This document shows, in pieces, positions 1 through 7,984 of a stretch of 64,000 bases of DNA. Numbering within the stretch: the first letter of the stretch is position 1; the number at the start of each line of letters is the position of its first letter. The stretch lies in assembly GCA_910587065.1 (NCBI GenBank), contig CAJUMA010000003.1, positions 14,872 through 78,871 of the forward strand. Direction: 5' to 3'. Source of the DNA: an uncultured Bacilli bacterium (GTDB lineage: Bacteria; Bacillota_I; Bacilli_A; RF39; UBA660). A model generated the notes under the pieces. It was given only the letters and a program-made list of their open reading frames with translations. It was not told the DNA's origin and did no database searches. The translations under genes were made by a program, and so were the position numbers.

Positions 1-25
1 GAAAAAAGATATCAATTAAAATAAG

Positions 26-51
26 AAAATGAGGCGTGTTGCCTCATTTTT
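26..51 (+). terminator. Rho-independent terminator of a gene upstream of the window
   Basis: A 10-bp perfect stem (AAAATGAGGC at 26-35, GCCTCATTTT at 41-50) with a GTGTT loop is followed by T. No gene in the window ends here, so it most likely ends transcription entering from the left, just before the insertion element. Confidence 0.7.
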
Positions 52-66
52 ATTGTGAAACGAAAA

Positions 67-86
67 CCCCCAGTTTGTACTGGGGG
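67..86. repeat. IS200 left-end hairpin
   Basis: CCCCCAGT (67-74), loop TTGT and ACTGGGGG (79-86) form an 8-bp perfect stem upstream of tnpA. Its position and C-rich arm match the left-end imperfect palindromes of IS200 elements. It is probably the TnpA binding site at the left end (inference). Confidence 0.6.
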
Positions 87-178
87 TTCCAAAAAACTTT
101 TAGTTTTGAGTATAAAAATAAAACTTCCTTTGATAGAATAAAGTCGGCTTGACAAAATTCAGAAAGGAAGGTGTCCAA

Positions 179-646
179 GTGGACAAGAATAGTTTAGCAC
201 ATTCTAAGTGGAATTGTAAGTATCATATCGTATTTGCACCAAAATATAGGCGATTGATGATATATGGAAAATTAAAAAAGGAAATAGGAGAGATAATGAG
301 AATGTTATGTGCCAGAAAGGGAGTAGAAATACTAGAGGCAGAAGCATGCCCAAATCATATTCATATGTTGATAAGCATACCACCAAAATACTCAGTAGCA
401 GAAATAATGGGGTATTTTAAGGGGAAAAGTAGTCTGATTATATTTGATAGACATGCAAATCTAAAGTACAAATATGGACAAAGAAGTTTTTGGTGTAGAG
501 GATATTTTGTTGATACAGTAGGAAAGAACAAGATAGCAATAGAGGAATATATAAGGAATCAGTTAAGTGAAGATAAAATATCAGAACAGTTATCTTTCAA
601 AGAATTAATAGACCCGTTTACGGGTAAACGTAATAAAAAGCTATAA
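179..646 (+). CDS. tnpA: IS200/IS605-family transposase TnpA
   Basis: Y1-type single-strand transposase that cuts and rejoins the top strand at element ends. The HUH motif is seen as HIHML after the segment EAEACPN. The nucleophile tyrosine lies in AIEEYIRNQ near the C-terminus. About 155 aa, the usual IS200 TnpA length. GTG at 179 is chosen as the start because an AAAGGAAGG ribosome site lies just upstream, and because the family begins VDKNSLAHSKWN. An in-frame TTG at 149 would add ten residues with no homologous look. The gene appears intact, and no tnpB follows. Confidence 0.93.
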   Translation: MDKNSLAHSKWNCKYHIVFAPKYRRLMIYGKLKKEIGEIMRMLCARKGVEILEAEACPNHIHMLISIPPKYSVAEIMGYFKGKSSLIIFDRHANLKYKYGQRSFWCRGYFVDTVGKNKIAIEEYIRNQLSEDKISEQLSFKELIDPFTGKRNKKL

Positions 647-652
647 AAAAAA

Positions 653-685
653 GCACTACTTTAGTAGTAATTGTCAAAGTAGTGC
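653..685 (+). terminator. Stem-loop after tnpA
   Basis: GCACTACTTT (653-662) pairs perfectly with AAAGTAGTGC (676-685) across a 13-nt loop, seven bases after the tnpA stop. There is no T-run, so it may be an element-end or RNA-stability structure rather than a classical terminator. A second perfect palindrome, GCGCTACGTAGCGC, follows at 703-716. Confidence 0.45.
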
Positions 686-750
686 ATGAGGCGGCAAATT
701 GTGCGCTACGTAGCGCTTGCCAGTGTCAAGCCTTATAGGCGGAGTGCAAA

Positions 751-769
751 CCACTAGTTATACTAGTGG
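751..769. repeat. IS200 right-end hairpin
   Basis: CCACTAGT (751-758), loop TAT and ACTAGTGG (762-769) form an 8-bp perfect stem downstream of tnpA. It mirrors the left-end hairpin in size (8-bp stem, 3-4 nt loop) but not in sequence, as expected for IS200/IS605 right ends. Confidence 0.55.
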
Positions 770-903
770 TTTTGATTGTCTTGAATATTCTTAATTAATA
801 AAAGAATCAATATTTTAATATGCTGCACTTCTATTTAAATCAAAAATAATGTTTAAAAAAATAATAATAGTTATGCTATAATTTAAATGAAGGGAAAATA
901 ATC

Positions 904-2082
904 ATGGAAAATATAATAATAACAAATGCACATGCCAATAATTTAAAAAATATAAATGTTGAAATAGAATTAAACAAACTTACCATTTGTGTTGGTCCCA
1001 GTGGTTCAGGAAAAAGTTCATTTGCATTTGATACATTAATAAAACGTGAAGAATGTGAAATTAAAAACTATCCAAAATTTGTTAATTCAATTTCTCAAAG
1101 GTTATCAAATACAAGTGAAAAACTGGATAGCATTCAAAAATTATTAAACAACAAAGATTCTCTTATTGTGATTGATGAACCCTTAGCAGGAACAACACAT
1201 AAGGAAGCACTTGAGTTTTCTAAAATTATAAAGGATTTAGCTGTTAACAATGCTGTTGTAGTAGTAGAACATAGAAAAGAAATCTTTGAGTATGCTGATG
1301 TAATTTTAGAATTTGGACCAAAATCAGGTCCAGAAGGCGGAGTTTTACTTAATATGATGAGTGGAAAAGATTATCTAGAAAAACTACCAAAAATCGAAGT
1401 AAAAAGAGAAAGAAATATTTCTAATAAAAAGGTGAGTGCACGCTACAGTGAATTTAATGGGATTAAAGATTATGCTGTAGAGCTTACTTTAAACTCTGTA
1501 ACATCAGTGTCTGGTCCAAGTAAAAGTGGTAAAAGTACTTACCTTGATTCAGTATTTAAAGCACTAGATAAATCAGTTGGTGCAAGTGAAAGAAGAAAAA
1601 ATCTAGTTGAAGTTAAAAATAAACAATACATAAGAAGACCACATATTATAGATGCGTCCCCTGTAACTAAGAATTCTAAATCCACTGTTGCAACCTACTA
1701 TGGTATAAGTAAGTTTTTTAAAGATAAAGACATGGATATTACAGTTAATGAAGCAATGGAAATATATAAAGACAACAGTCTAATTATAAGAAGATTAATT
1801 CATTTAAAAGACATTGGTCTTGACTATTTAAAATTAAACCAAAGTTCTTATTCTCTCTCTGGTGGCGAATGCCAAAGAATAAAGTTAGCAAAACTACTTT
1901 GTAAAAAGCTAGGCGATAGAAGTATATATATTTTTGATAATCCCGTAAGAGGTTTAGGAGCAGAAAACATAAGCCAAGTCATGTTAATGTTTGATAAATT
2001 AGTAAAAAATAATAATACAGTTCTTATAGCAGAAAACGATCCAACTGCTCTAGAATTTGTGGATAAAATTATAGAATTATAA
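904..2082 (+). CDS. Half-length UvrA-like ABC ATPase with one intact and one degenerate ATP site
   Basis: 392 aa against about 940 for UvrA. Two ABC modules are visible. Module 1 has Walker A GPSGSGKSS (31-39), Walker B LIVIDEP (87-93) and H-loop VVEHR (120-124), but no LSGGE signature. Module 2 has Walker A GPSKSGKST (204-212), the UvrA-type SPVTKNSKSTVATYYG segment (252-267) and signature LSGGECQ (318-324). Its Walker B reads IYIFDNP (Glu replaced by Asn), and the H-loop His is missing (IAENDP). The zinc fingers, UvrB-binding and DNA-insertion domains of UvrA are absent. It is probably a UvrA paralog of unknown role, perhaps resistance-like, rather than repair UvrA. Start ATG follows AAGGG, and a TATAAT lies at 877-882. 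Confidence 0.82.
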   Translation: MENIIITNAHANNLKNINVEIELNKLTICVGPSGSGKSSFAFDTLIKREECEIKNYPKFVNSISQRLSNTSEKLDSIQKLLNNKDSLIVIDEPLAGTTHKEALEFSKIIKDLAVNNAVVVVEHRKEIFEYADVILEFGPKSGPEGGVLLNMMSGKDYLEKLPKIEVKRERNISNKKVSARYSEFNGIKDYAVELTLNSVTSVSGPSKSGKSTYLDSVFKALDKSVGASERRKNLVEVKNKQYIRRPHIIDASPVTKNSKSTVATYYGISKFFKDKDMDITVNEAMEIYKDNSLIIRRLIHLKDIGLDYLKLNQSSYSLSGGECQRIKLAKLLCKKLGDRSIYIFDNPVRGLGAENISQVMLMFDKLVKNNNTVLIAENDPTALEFVDKIIEL

Positions 2083-2153
2083 TTAAATAAAAATTTTTAT
2101 TTACTAGACTATTTTAATATGATATACTCTAACCAAATTTAGAGGTATTTAAT

Positions 2154-3233
2154 TTGAAAAAATTTTTGAGTTTTTTAGTATTTATATTATTTATTTTAAC
2201 TTGTGATGTTTATGCATCAGGTTCTTTTAGTGTATCTACACCCAACAACCAAATAGGAAGAAACTCAACATTTAATATAACATTAAGCGGAAGTTCTGTT
2301 GGTAGAGTTGATATAAAAGTTGAAAATGGTACTTGCTCGGTATCATCTTTATGGTATGAGGAAAAGACCCAGTCAATTACATGTCGCGCCGGAAATAAAG
2401 GGACAGTGAAGGTAACTGTAACTCCACAAAGAGGTTTTAGTGATAGTGATGGAAATATTTACTCTCCTGGAGTTAAAGTATTAAATCTTGAAATAAAAGA
2501 AACAGAAACAACAACTGCTAAAACAAACACTACAACAAAGAAAGCTACTACGACATCAACAACAAAGAAGATGGAAGTCAACACTGTTAAGACTAGTTCA
2601 AATATTAAAACAACAACAAAAATGACAACTACAAAGAATGGGAATGAAGTAACTGAATCTACTTCATCTTTAAAAGATGAAAGTAAAAAAAGTATATTAA
2701 CTTATAATAATAAGGAAATACATTTATCAAAAAATGAACTAGATTCATCTTTAGAAACAAATGATATGTTAATTACAGATATAAAAATAGATAATACATC
2801 TTATCCAGCTTTTAAGATAAAAGATAACTATTTAGTAAAATCTGATGACGACAATTATTACGTCTATGATAATAAAGAATCTAAATTCATTAATGAAGTT
2901 AAGTTAATAAATATTGGTAATAGGTATTTTTTTGTTGATAATAGCATCGATAATACAACTGCTATTACTGTAGGAAATAAAACTGTTATGGGTGAGAAAT
3001 TAGCTGATCGTTACTATAAAATTAAGACTTTAAATAGTGAAGGAGAATTTGTTTTTTATATATACGAGACTACCGAAGGATCAATGCAATTATACGAAGA
3101 AAGTTTATTTACTTGTAATAATGAAAAAGAGAAAACTATAGACAATTTTAACTGGTATATTACGGGGCTGGGTTTTATTTTCTTTATAATTGGATTACTT
3201 ATTTTTGTTTATGTTAAACTATGGAGGAAATAG
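2154..3233 (+). CDS. Secreted Ig-like surface protein with C-terminal membrane anchor
   Basis: 359 aa. An N-terminal signal peptide (about residues 1-22, ending near VYASG) is followed by a beta-rich domain of about 90 residues, a Thr-rich linker (about 120-175, many TTT/TTK runs), a second beta-rich domain and a C-terminal transmembrane helix with a basic tail (WYITGLGFIFFIIGLL to KLWRK). There is no LPxTG. The first domain has the general look of an Ig/cohesin-like fold, but no diagnostic motif is visible. It starts with TTG behind AGAGG. The next gene starts 3 nt after its stop and encodes a dockerin-bearing protease, so a surface partner role is possible (inference). Confidence 0.7.
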   Translation: MKKFLSFLVFILFILTCDVYASGSFSVSTPNNQIGRNSTFNITLSGSSVGRVDIKVENGTCSVSSLWYEEKTQSITCRAGNKGTVKVTVTPQRGFSDSDGNIYSPGVKVLNLEIKETETTTAKTNTTTKKATTTSTTKKMEVNTVKTSSNIKTTTKMTTTKNGNEVTESTSSLKDESKKSILTYNNKEIHLSKNELDSSLETNDMLITDIKIDNTSYPAFKIKDNYLVKSDDDNYYVYDNKESKFINEVKLINIGNRYFFVDNSIDNTTAITVGNKTVMGEKLADRYYKIKTLNSEGEFVFYIYETTEGSMQLYEESLFTCNNEKEKTIDNFNWYITGLGFIFFIIGLLIFVYVKLWRK

Positions 3234-3236
3234 GTT

Positions 3237-5024
3237 ATGAAGAATGTCTTAAAAATAACATTTACAATTTTATTTCTATTAGCAATTTCAGCAAGCCAAG
3301 ATTTTACAAATTATGAAATTTATCTAAATAACAATGATAGTTCTTTACTTGCTCTGAATGTGAGTAAAATTAAAAATCTCGCAATATTTATAGAATTTAG
3401 CGATAGTTATTCTTTATCAAGTTCTCATCTTGATGATGAAGAAAGTGTTAAAAATGCGTATAATTTTTATAATAGTGAAAAAAATATTCCAATGCAGTTT
3501 AAAGATGACGCAGGAGAAAGAGTTTTAAGTGTCCCATCATTTAAAAAGTACTGGGAAAATGAATCATATGGCAAATTACTTATTGATACAGATATATTTC
3601 CAAAAGAGAATGGTGTTGTAAAATCATATGTTGATAAGCATCCCCTAAATTATTATTTATCATATGATGCATCTTCTAATATACTTGGATATAAAACAGA
3701 TGATGAAAAACGTGCTCGCGAATATGAATTAATTGAAAATGCTTTAGCTTTTTGTAAAAAGCAAATTGAAGATACATATGAAGATGCATCTATATTTGAT
3801 ACAGATAAAGATGGTAAAATAGATGCTATTTCTTTCATTGTAGAAGTTCCAGAAGAGACTATACTAATTAGATCTTCAATGTTGTGGGCTCATAAAAGCA
3901 GTACGGATTCTGTAAACACAAAATTATTTGATAAAAGATTATTTTCCTATAACCTATTAAACGCAAAGGATTATAAGCAAAAATATAATTTATTTTCAAC
4001 ATCATCTGGCACGTATGGTACATTAATGCATGAATTTGCTCACACTCTTGGCTACCAAGATTTATACACTACAGATCGTTCTAATTCTAAGCCTATTGGA
4101 TTCTTTGATATAATGGGAAATTATTCGGCAGCTAATCCGCCTAGTTTTTTAACTTATTTTACAACAGATTTTAATGGCTTTTATTGGCATTCAAAATTAG
4201 AAGAGATAAATTCGACAACAAAAAATATTACTTTGAGTAAGCCTATGTTTGTAGATCCAAATGAAAAAAGAGCTGTTAAGGTAATTGGAGCAAATAAAGA
4301 TGAATATTTTATAATTGAATATCACGATAAGAAAGATACTTACCCCACATCATCTGTTGATGCATCAGGTATAATAGTTTATAGAATAAATGAGAAGACT
4401 AACGATATAAGCAAAAAAGTGTACATATTTAGACCAAATGAAACCGTGTTAGGAGAAGGTTTAGGTGATTTAACGAAAGCGACCTTAAATACTAAAAGAC
4501 CTAGTTTAGGAACTGATGAAAAAACATCAGCCTTCAACAATTTAAATATTCATTATTCTGATGGAAGTAATTCAAGAATTATAATTAATGTAATTGTACA
4601 AGATTCAGACTCTTTGACTTTTGATGTTATATTTCCAAATACTATTGGTGATGGAACAAAAGAAAATCCGTATTTGATTTCTAATGTTGAGGATTACTTA
4701 TATTATATGAATTCAAGTTTAGCTAAATCTAATAATTATTTTAAATTGATGAACGATTTAGACTTTTCTAATATCACTAATTATCCATCCATAGATTTTA
4801 CTGGTTATTTTGATGGAAATGGTAAAAAATTAAAAAATATAACGTCAAGTGGGTATGGTGTATTTAATTTTCTTGGAGAGATGAATAAATCAACGGTTGT
4901 TGAGAATCTCATAGTTGATTCAATTAATGTTTTGCCTGGCTCTGGTTCATATTTAGGAGGCCTTGCAAATGTAGCAGAAGATACTGTTATCAAAAATGTC
5001 GAGATATTAGGTGGAAAAAATTAA
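3237..5024 (+). CDS. M6-family secreted metalloprotease, N-terminal part of a frameshifted gene
   Basis: Residues 1-21 form a signal peptide. The zinc site HEFAHTLGYQD (265-275) and the Met-turn FDIMGN (290-295) identify an M6 (immune inhibitor A-like) peptidase. A GLUG/beta-helix type region begins around residue 470 (GDGTKENPYLI). The frame closes at 5022-5024, inside a repeat, while the downstream frame carries straight on with matching GLUG repeats. Removing one A from the A6 run at 5015-5020 joins the two frames into one protein of about 1036 aa. A GGAGG site at 3223-3227 precedes the ATG. Confidence 0.85.
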   Translation: MKNVLKITFTILFLLAISASQDFTNYEIYLNNNDSSLLALNVSKIKNLAIFIEFSDSYSLSSSHLDDEESVKNAYNFYNSEKNIPMQFKDDAGERVLSVPSFKKYWENESYGKLLIDTDIFPKENGVVKSYVDKHPLNYYLSYDASSNILGYKTDDEKRAREYELIENALAFCKKQIEDTYEDASIFDTDKDGKIDAISFIVEVPEETILIRSSMLWAHKSSTDSVNTKLFDKRLFSYNLLNAKDYKQKYNLFSTSSGTYGTLMHEFAHTLGYQDLYTTDRSNSKPIGFFDIMGNYSAANPPSFLTYFTTDFNGFYWHSKLEEINSTTKNITLSKPMFVDPNEKRAVKVIGANKDEYFIIEYHDKKDTYPTSSVDASGIIVYRINEKTNDISKKVYIFRPNETVLGEGLGDLTKATLNTKRPSLGTDEKTSAFNNLNIHYSDGSNSRIIINVIVQDSDSLTFDVIFPNTIGDGTKENPYLISNVEDYLYYMNSSLAKSNNYFKLMNDLDFSNITNYPSIDFTGYFDGNGKKLKNITSSGYGVFNFLGEMNKSTVVENLIVDSINVLPGSGSYLGGLANVAEDTVIKNVEILGGKN

Positions 5025-6348
5025 TAATAAAAAAGGTTTGTGGTTACAAGAAACAGGTGGATTACTTGGAACTGCATATAGTTCAGTTTCAATTTTTGAT
5101 TGCAAAGTATCCGCAAGTGTTTCATCAACAACTGGAGTTGGTGGTTTGATTGGTCTAAACCAAAATATCTCCATAAAAAACTCATTATTTAGTGGTCTAG
5201 TTTCAGGAGATAGTAATGTAGGTATGGTTATTGGATCACAATCAATAAGTGAAGGAGTTTATAATATACCTGATAATGTGTATTATGAATACAAAAATAG
5301 TGAACAGAAAAAATATCAGGCAGTTGGGGGAATACATCATCTTCACAATTTGGATATACTAGGTGAAAAAAACCTTTCTATTGGTTTGTCTGAAATAGTT
5401 AGTATAAAGTCAATTGATTTAGAAACAAGAGAAATAACTCTTAAAAAAGGTGAATCTAAAACTTTGAAAGCTAAAGTATTGCCTGATAATACAACTATGG
5501 ATAAAAATCTTACATGGAAAATTGAAAAAGAAGAAATTGCAAGTGTTCAAAATGGTGTAATTGTTGGTAAAAAAGCTGGTAGAACAAGTGTAACAGTATC
5601 TTCAGTAAATGGCATAACTGAAAAAATCACACTTGTTGTAAATGAACCAATTATTCCAATTGAAAAAATAAGTTTTAACGTAGATAATATAGAATTATAT
5701 GAAGGAGAAAACTACTCACTTAATGTTAGTATATTTCCAACAAATACTACAATGGATAAAAAGATAACTTGGATATCTTCTAATACAAGTGTAGCAACCG
5801 TTAATAACGGCGTTATTAAAACTCTAAAACAAGGAGTGTCAACAATAACTGCTACATCTATTAATGGGTGTGTTGCAAGTATTAATATAATAGTAAAAAA
5901 ACAAACTGAAAATATTTCAGAATCTGAAATATTAAAAAGTCTTGGTGTAGAAAAAAAGAATGGTTTCGTATTTGGTTTTTCTCCACATACTGACATATCA
6001 AAAATAAGGTCTAAAATATTATCATTTAGTGGTGTTCAGTTAAAATACTTTAATAAAAATAACACAAGTATAAATTCGGGAATTTTAACCACTGGTATGA
6101 AGTATGGAATTATAATAGATAAAGATTCTTATGACTATACCATTATAATAAGAGGAGATGTTGACAAAGATGGGGAAATATATCCAACAGACTATGTAAA
6201 AATAAGAAATTATATTATGGGCAAAACTAACTTAGATGCCGAGGCTATGTTAGCAGCTGATGTCGATGGTGATGGAGAAATATTTGCAACGGATTATGTG
6301 AGAATAAGAAATCATATAATGGGAAATGGAAATATCATACAAAAATAA
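5011..6348 (+). CDS. C-terminal part of the M6 protease gene: GLUG repeats, two BIG_2 domains, dockerin-like pair
   Basis: Continuation of the preceding gene in the other frame. GLUG-type repeats (GGLLG, GGLIG) come first. Two bacterial Ig-like (BIG_2) domains follow, each with a DNTTMDK/TNTTMDK and a W..EE/W.SSN motif. The C-terminal module has two F-hand repeats, DVDKDGEIYPTDYVKIRNYI and DVDGDGEIFATDYVRIRNHI, each a calcium-loop-like DxDxDG followed by a helix and IMG, as in type I dockerins. A GTG at 5011 could in principle start translation, but no ribosome site or signal peptide is seen. This is better read as the tail of one frameshifted or slippage-dependent gene. Confidence 0.8.
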   Translation: MEKINNKKGLWLQETGGLLGTAYSSVSIFDCKVSASVSSTTGVGGLIGLNQNISIKNSLFSGLVSGDSNVGMVIGSQSISEGVYNIPDNVYYEYKNSEQKKYQAVGGIHHLHNLDILGEKNLSIGLSEIVSIKSIDLETREITLKKGESKTLKAKVLPDNTTMDKNLTWKIEKEEIASVQNGVIVGKKAGRTSVTVSSVNGITEKITLVVNEPIIPIEKISFNVDNIELYEGENYSLNVSIFPTNTTMDKKITWISSNTSVATVNNGVIKTLKQGVSTITATSINGCVASINIIVKKQTENISESEILKSLGVEKKNGFVFGFSPHTDISKIRSKILSFSGVQLKYFNKNNTSINSGILTTGMKYGIIIDKDSYDYTIIIRGDVDKDGEIYPTDYVKIRNYIMGKTNLDAEAMLAADVDGDGEIFATDYVRIRNHIMGNGNIIQK

Positions 6349-6395
6349 AAGGGTATTTAAAATGCTGTTTAAATCGTTGTAGGAGATGGTAAAAA

Positions 6396-7093
6396 ATGGA
6401 TAATGAATTAATAAACAACAATTGTATAGTAATAGATGAAAAAGGGTTAGGAAATTTATATGTCGAATTGGGCAGTGGAAGAGAAGGAATTGTTTATAAG
6501 TACAATGACAACTTAGCAATCAAAATATCTTAAAAAAGAAGAAATAGATTTTTCTAATATAATTGAGAGAATAAAATATTTAGTAACTATAAAACCAAAA
6601 GTGAAAAATGTTATATTCCCTGCACAAATAGTTATTAATACCAAAGATGAGATAATAGGATACTCAATGAAGTTGATTGAATTTAATAAATATAAATCTT
6701 TTTTTAATTTGATTGAATGTAAAAACAATGATGAGTTTATTGAATATTTTAAGCAAGCGCAAGAAACAATGAAAGAACTGCATAAAAATAATATCTTTAT
6801 TGGTGATTTTAATCCAAATAATATCATGATTGATAAAGATAATACCCCCTTATTTATAGATACAGTTAATTATGCAATTTCAAAATATGGATTTTTACAT
6901 GAATCCTATAATTCACTTATTTATGAGAAGATATTTAAAGTTAAGTAACTCATCTAAAAGTATTTTAAATAAAATTTTTTCTTCTTCAAGTAATAAAGAT
7001 TATCTCGATGAGGTATTTGATGACTTCAAAAAGAAAGAACATTTAAAATATGATAACAAATTTGGAAAAATAATTCACAGAATATTTAAGTAA
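6396..7093 (+). pseudogene. Broken protein-kinase-like gene (two frameshifts)
   Basis: Begins with AGGAG and ATG at 6396. The first frame (6396-6533) has a glycine-loop-like GSGREGIVYK and LAIKI (possible VAIK lysine). The second frame (about 6532-6948) has ELHKNNIFIGDFNPNNIMID, which resembles a kinase catalytic loop (D....N), and PLFIDT, which resembles the metal-binding DFG position. The third frame (to 7093) has a helical tail. The three segments form one continuous kinase-fold protein of about 230 aa once the shifts near 6531 and 6930-6945 are repaired. As it stands it is non-functional, unless the shifts are sequencing errors. Confidence 0.7.
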
Positions 7094-7114
7094 ATATAAA
7101 ATATATGACTTTTA

Positions 7115-7131
7115 TTTGCCATTAAGGCAAA
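7115..7131 (+). terminator. Weak stem-loop after the kinase-like pseudogene
   Basis: TTTGCC (7115-7120), loop ATTAA and GGCAAA (7126-7131) form a stem that can extend imperfectly into flanking AT-rich arms (atatgactttta / aagttatat). No long T-run follows. Possible transcript end for the pseudogene. Confidence 0.35.
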
Positions 7132-7209
7132 AGTTATATGCTTAAACTATGGCGCAACTAAAAAATGCTCTAATTATGGAAAATTATAATTCCCATATAT
7201 TTTCGGAAA

Positions 7210-7255
7210 ATACTAATTGCGAAATCCTGAATGTTGCGCTTGCAATTAGTATAAT
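7210..7255 (+). promoter_or_regulatory. Inverted repeat overlapping a TATAAT promoter element
   Basis: An 11-bp perfect inverted repeat, ATACTAATTGC (7210-7220) and GCAATTAGTAT (7242-7252), runs into a TATAAT at 7250-7255, about 45 bases before the GTG start at 7299. A further GCGCAAC/GTTGCGC pair sits around it. The layout fits an operator over the -10 element of the downstream gene, or a stem-loop in its leader. No clear -35 is seen. Confidence 0.4.
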
Positions 7256-7298
7256 TGTTATATGAACTTACAAAAATTAGCTACTAGGAGGATTTATA

Positions 7299-7841
7299 GT
7301 GAAAATTCAAATATCAATTGATGAATCAAAATTTAATCAAGCAAGAAAATGGTTAGAATATATTCCAGATGGTTGGCATCTTGATGCGCTTACAGAGAAG
7401 AGGGCTGGAGATTTAACTAGTTATGAGCTTCAAATTCTGCTCCAAATAAAAAAAGATACAGATCTTTTAAGAAACTTAGAACATCTTTTGTCATTTTGGA
7501 GAGAAACATATTATGTTTGTCCAAAAATGGCTGAGCAAATAGATGAAATTTATGCTTATGTAGATTCCAAGGCTTTTACTATTAAAATTACACCAGAGGA
7601 AAGAGAATATGTAGATATGCTTTTATTAGAACTAGACTTTGATAATGCTTCTACAATGGATTTAGCTTATAAAGCAATAGATAACATTGGAAATGAATTT
7701 CTTCGTTGGTATGCAGAAGATAAGATGCGTGAGGCACAGGCTTTACACGCTGCAGATAAATCTAGATTAAATGCAGGATTTATTACTAGAAGAAAGAAAC
7801 AACATAGTGTAACTCCACGAGTTCCTAATAGAATAAAATAA
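7299..7841 (+). CDS. Conserved-looking protein of unknown function (180 aa)
   Basis: Starts with GTG behind a strong AGGAGG (7286-7291). The protein is soluble, mostly helical by composition, rich in charged residues and Trp/Tyr in the first 110 residues (WLEYIPDGWH, SFWRETYY), with a strongly basic C-terminus (TRRKKQH, PRVPNRIK). No signal peptide, membrane helix or known motif. It stands alone between two regulatory intergenic regions, with its own promoter/operator. I do not recognise the family. Confidence 0.6.
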   Translation: MKIQISIDESKFNQARKWLEYIPDGWHLDALTEKRAGDLTSYELQILLQIKKDTDLLRNLEHLLSFWRETYYVCPKMAEQIDEIYAYVDSKAFTIKITPEEREYVDMLLLELDFDNASTMDLAYKAIDNIGNEFLRWYAEDKMREAQALHAADKSRLNAGFITRRKKQHSVTPRVPNRIK

Positions 7842-7942
7842 ACATTGCAGTTCCGGGATATTACCTATTTGTGATATTGTTTGATAGAAGAGAGAATCTG
7901 AAATAAGATATTTGTATACTAAATTATTTATACCTATTTAAT

Positions 7943-7965
7943 AACAATCATTGTTAGTGTATAAT
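7943..7965 (+). promoter_or_regulatory. Palindrome beside a TATAAT upstream of the XRE regulator
   Basis: AACAAT-C-ATTGTT (7943-7955), a perfect 6+1+6 palindrome, lies just upstream of TATAAT (7960-7965) and 20 bases before the ATG at 7985. This placement is typical of an autoregulatory operator for the adjacent HTH protein (inference). Confidence 0.4.
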
Positions 7966-7984
7966 AATCATTGGTGACAGAACT

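Larger units (their letters stand above)
63..773 (+). mobile_element. IS200-type insertion element (TnpA only)
   Basis: A single TnpA gene is bracketed by short perfect hairpins at 67-86 and 751-769, the arrangement expected of the subterminal palindromes that TnpA recognises in IS200/IS605 elements. There are no terminal inverted repeats, as usual for this family, and no TnpB. The exact ends cannot be fixed by eye. The outer limits given are the AT-rich flanks of the two hairpins. Confidence 0.65.

Noticed and set aside
26..86. CRISPR-like repeats from consecutive palindromes at the left end
   Set aside because: The two hairpins differ in sequence and are not repeated. They fit a terminator followed by an IS200 end.
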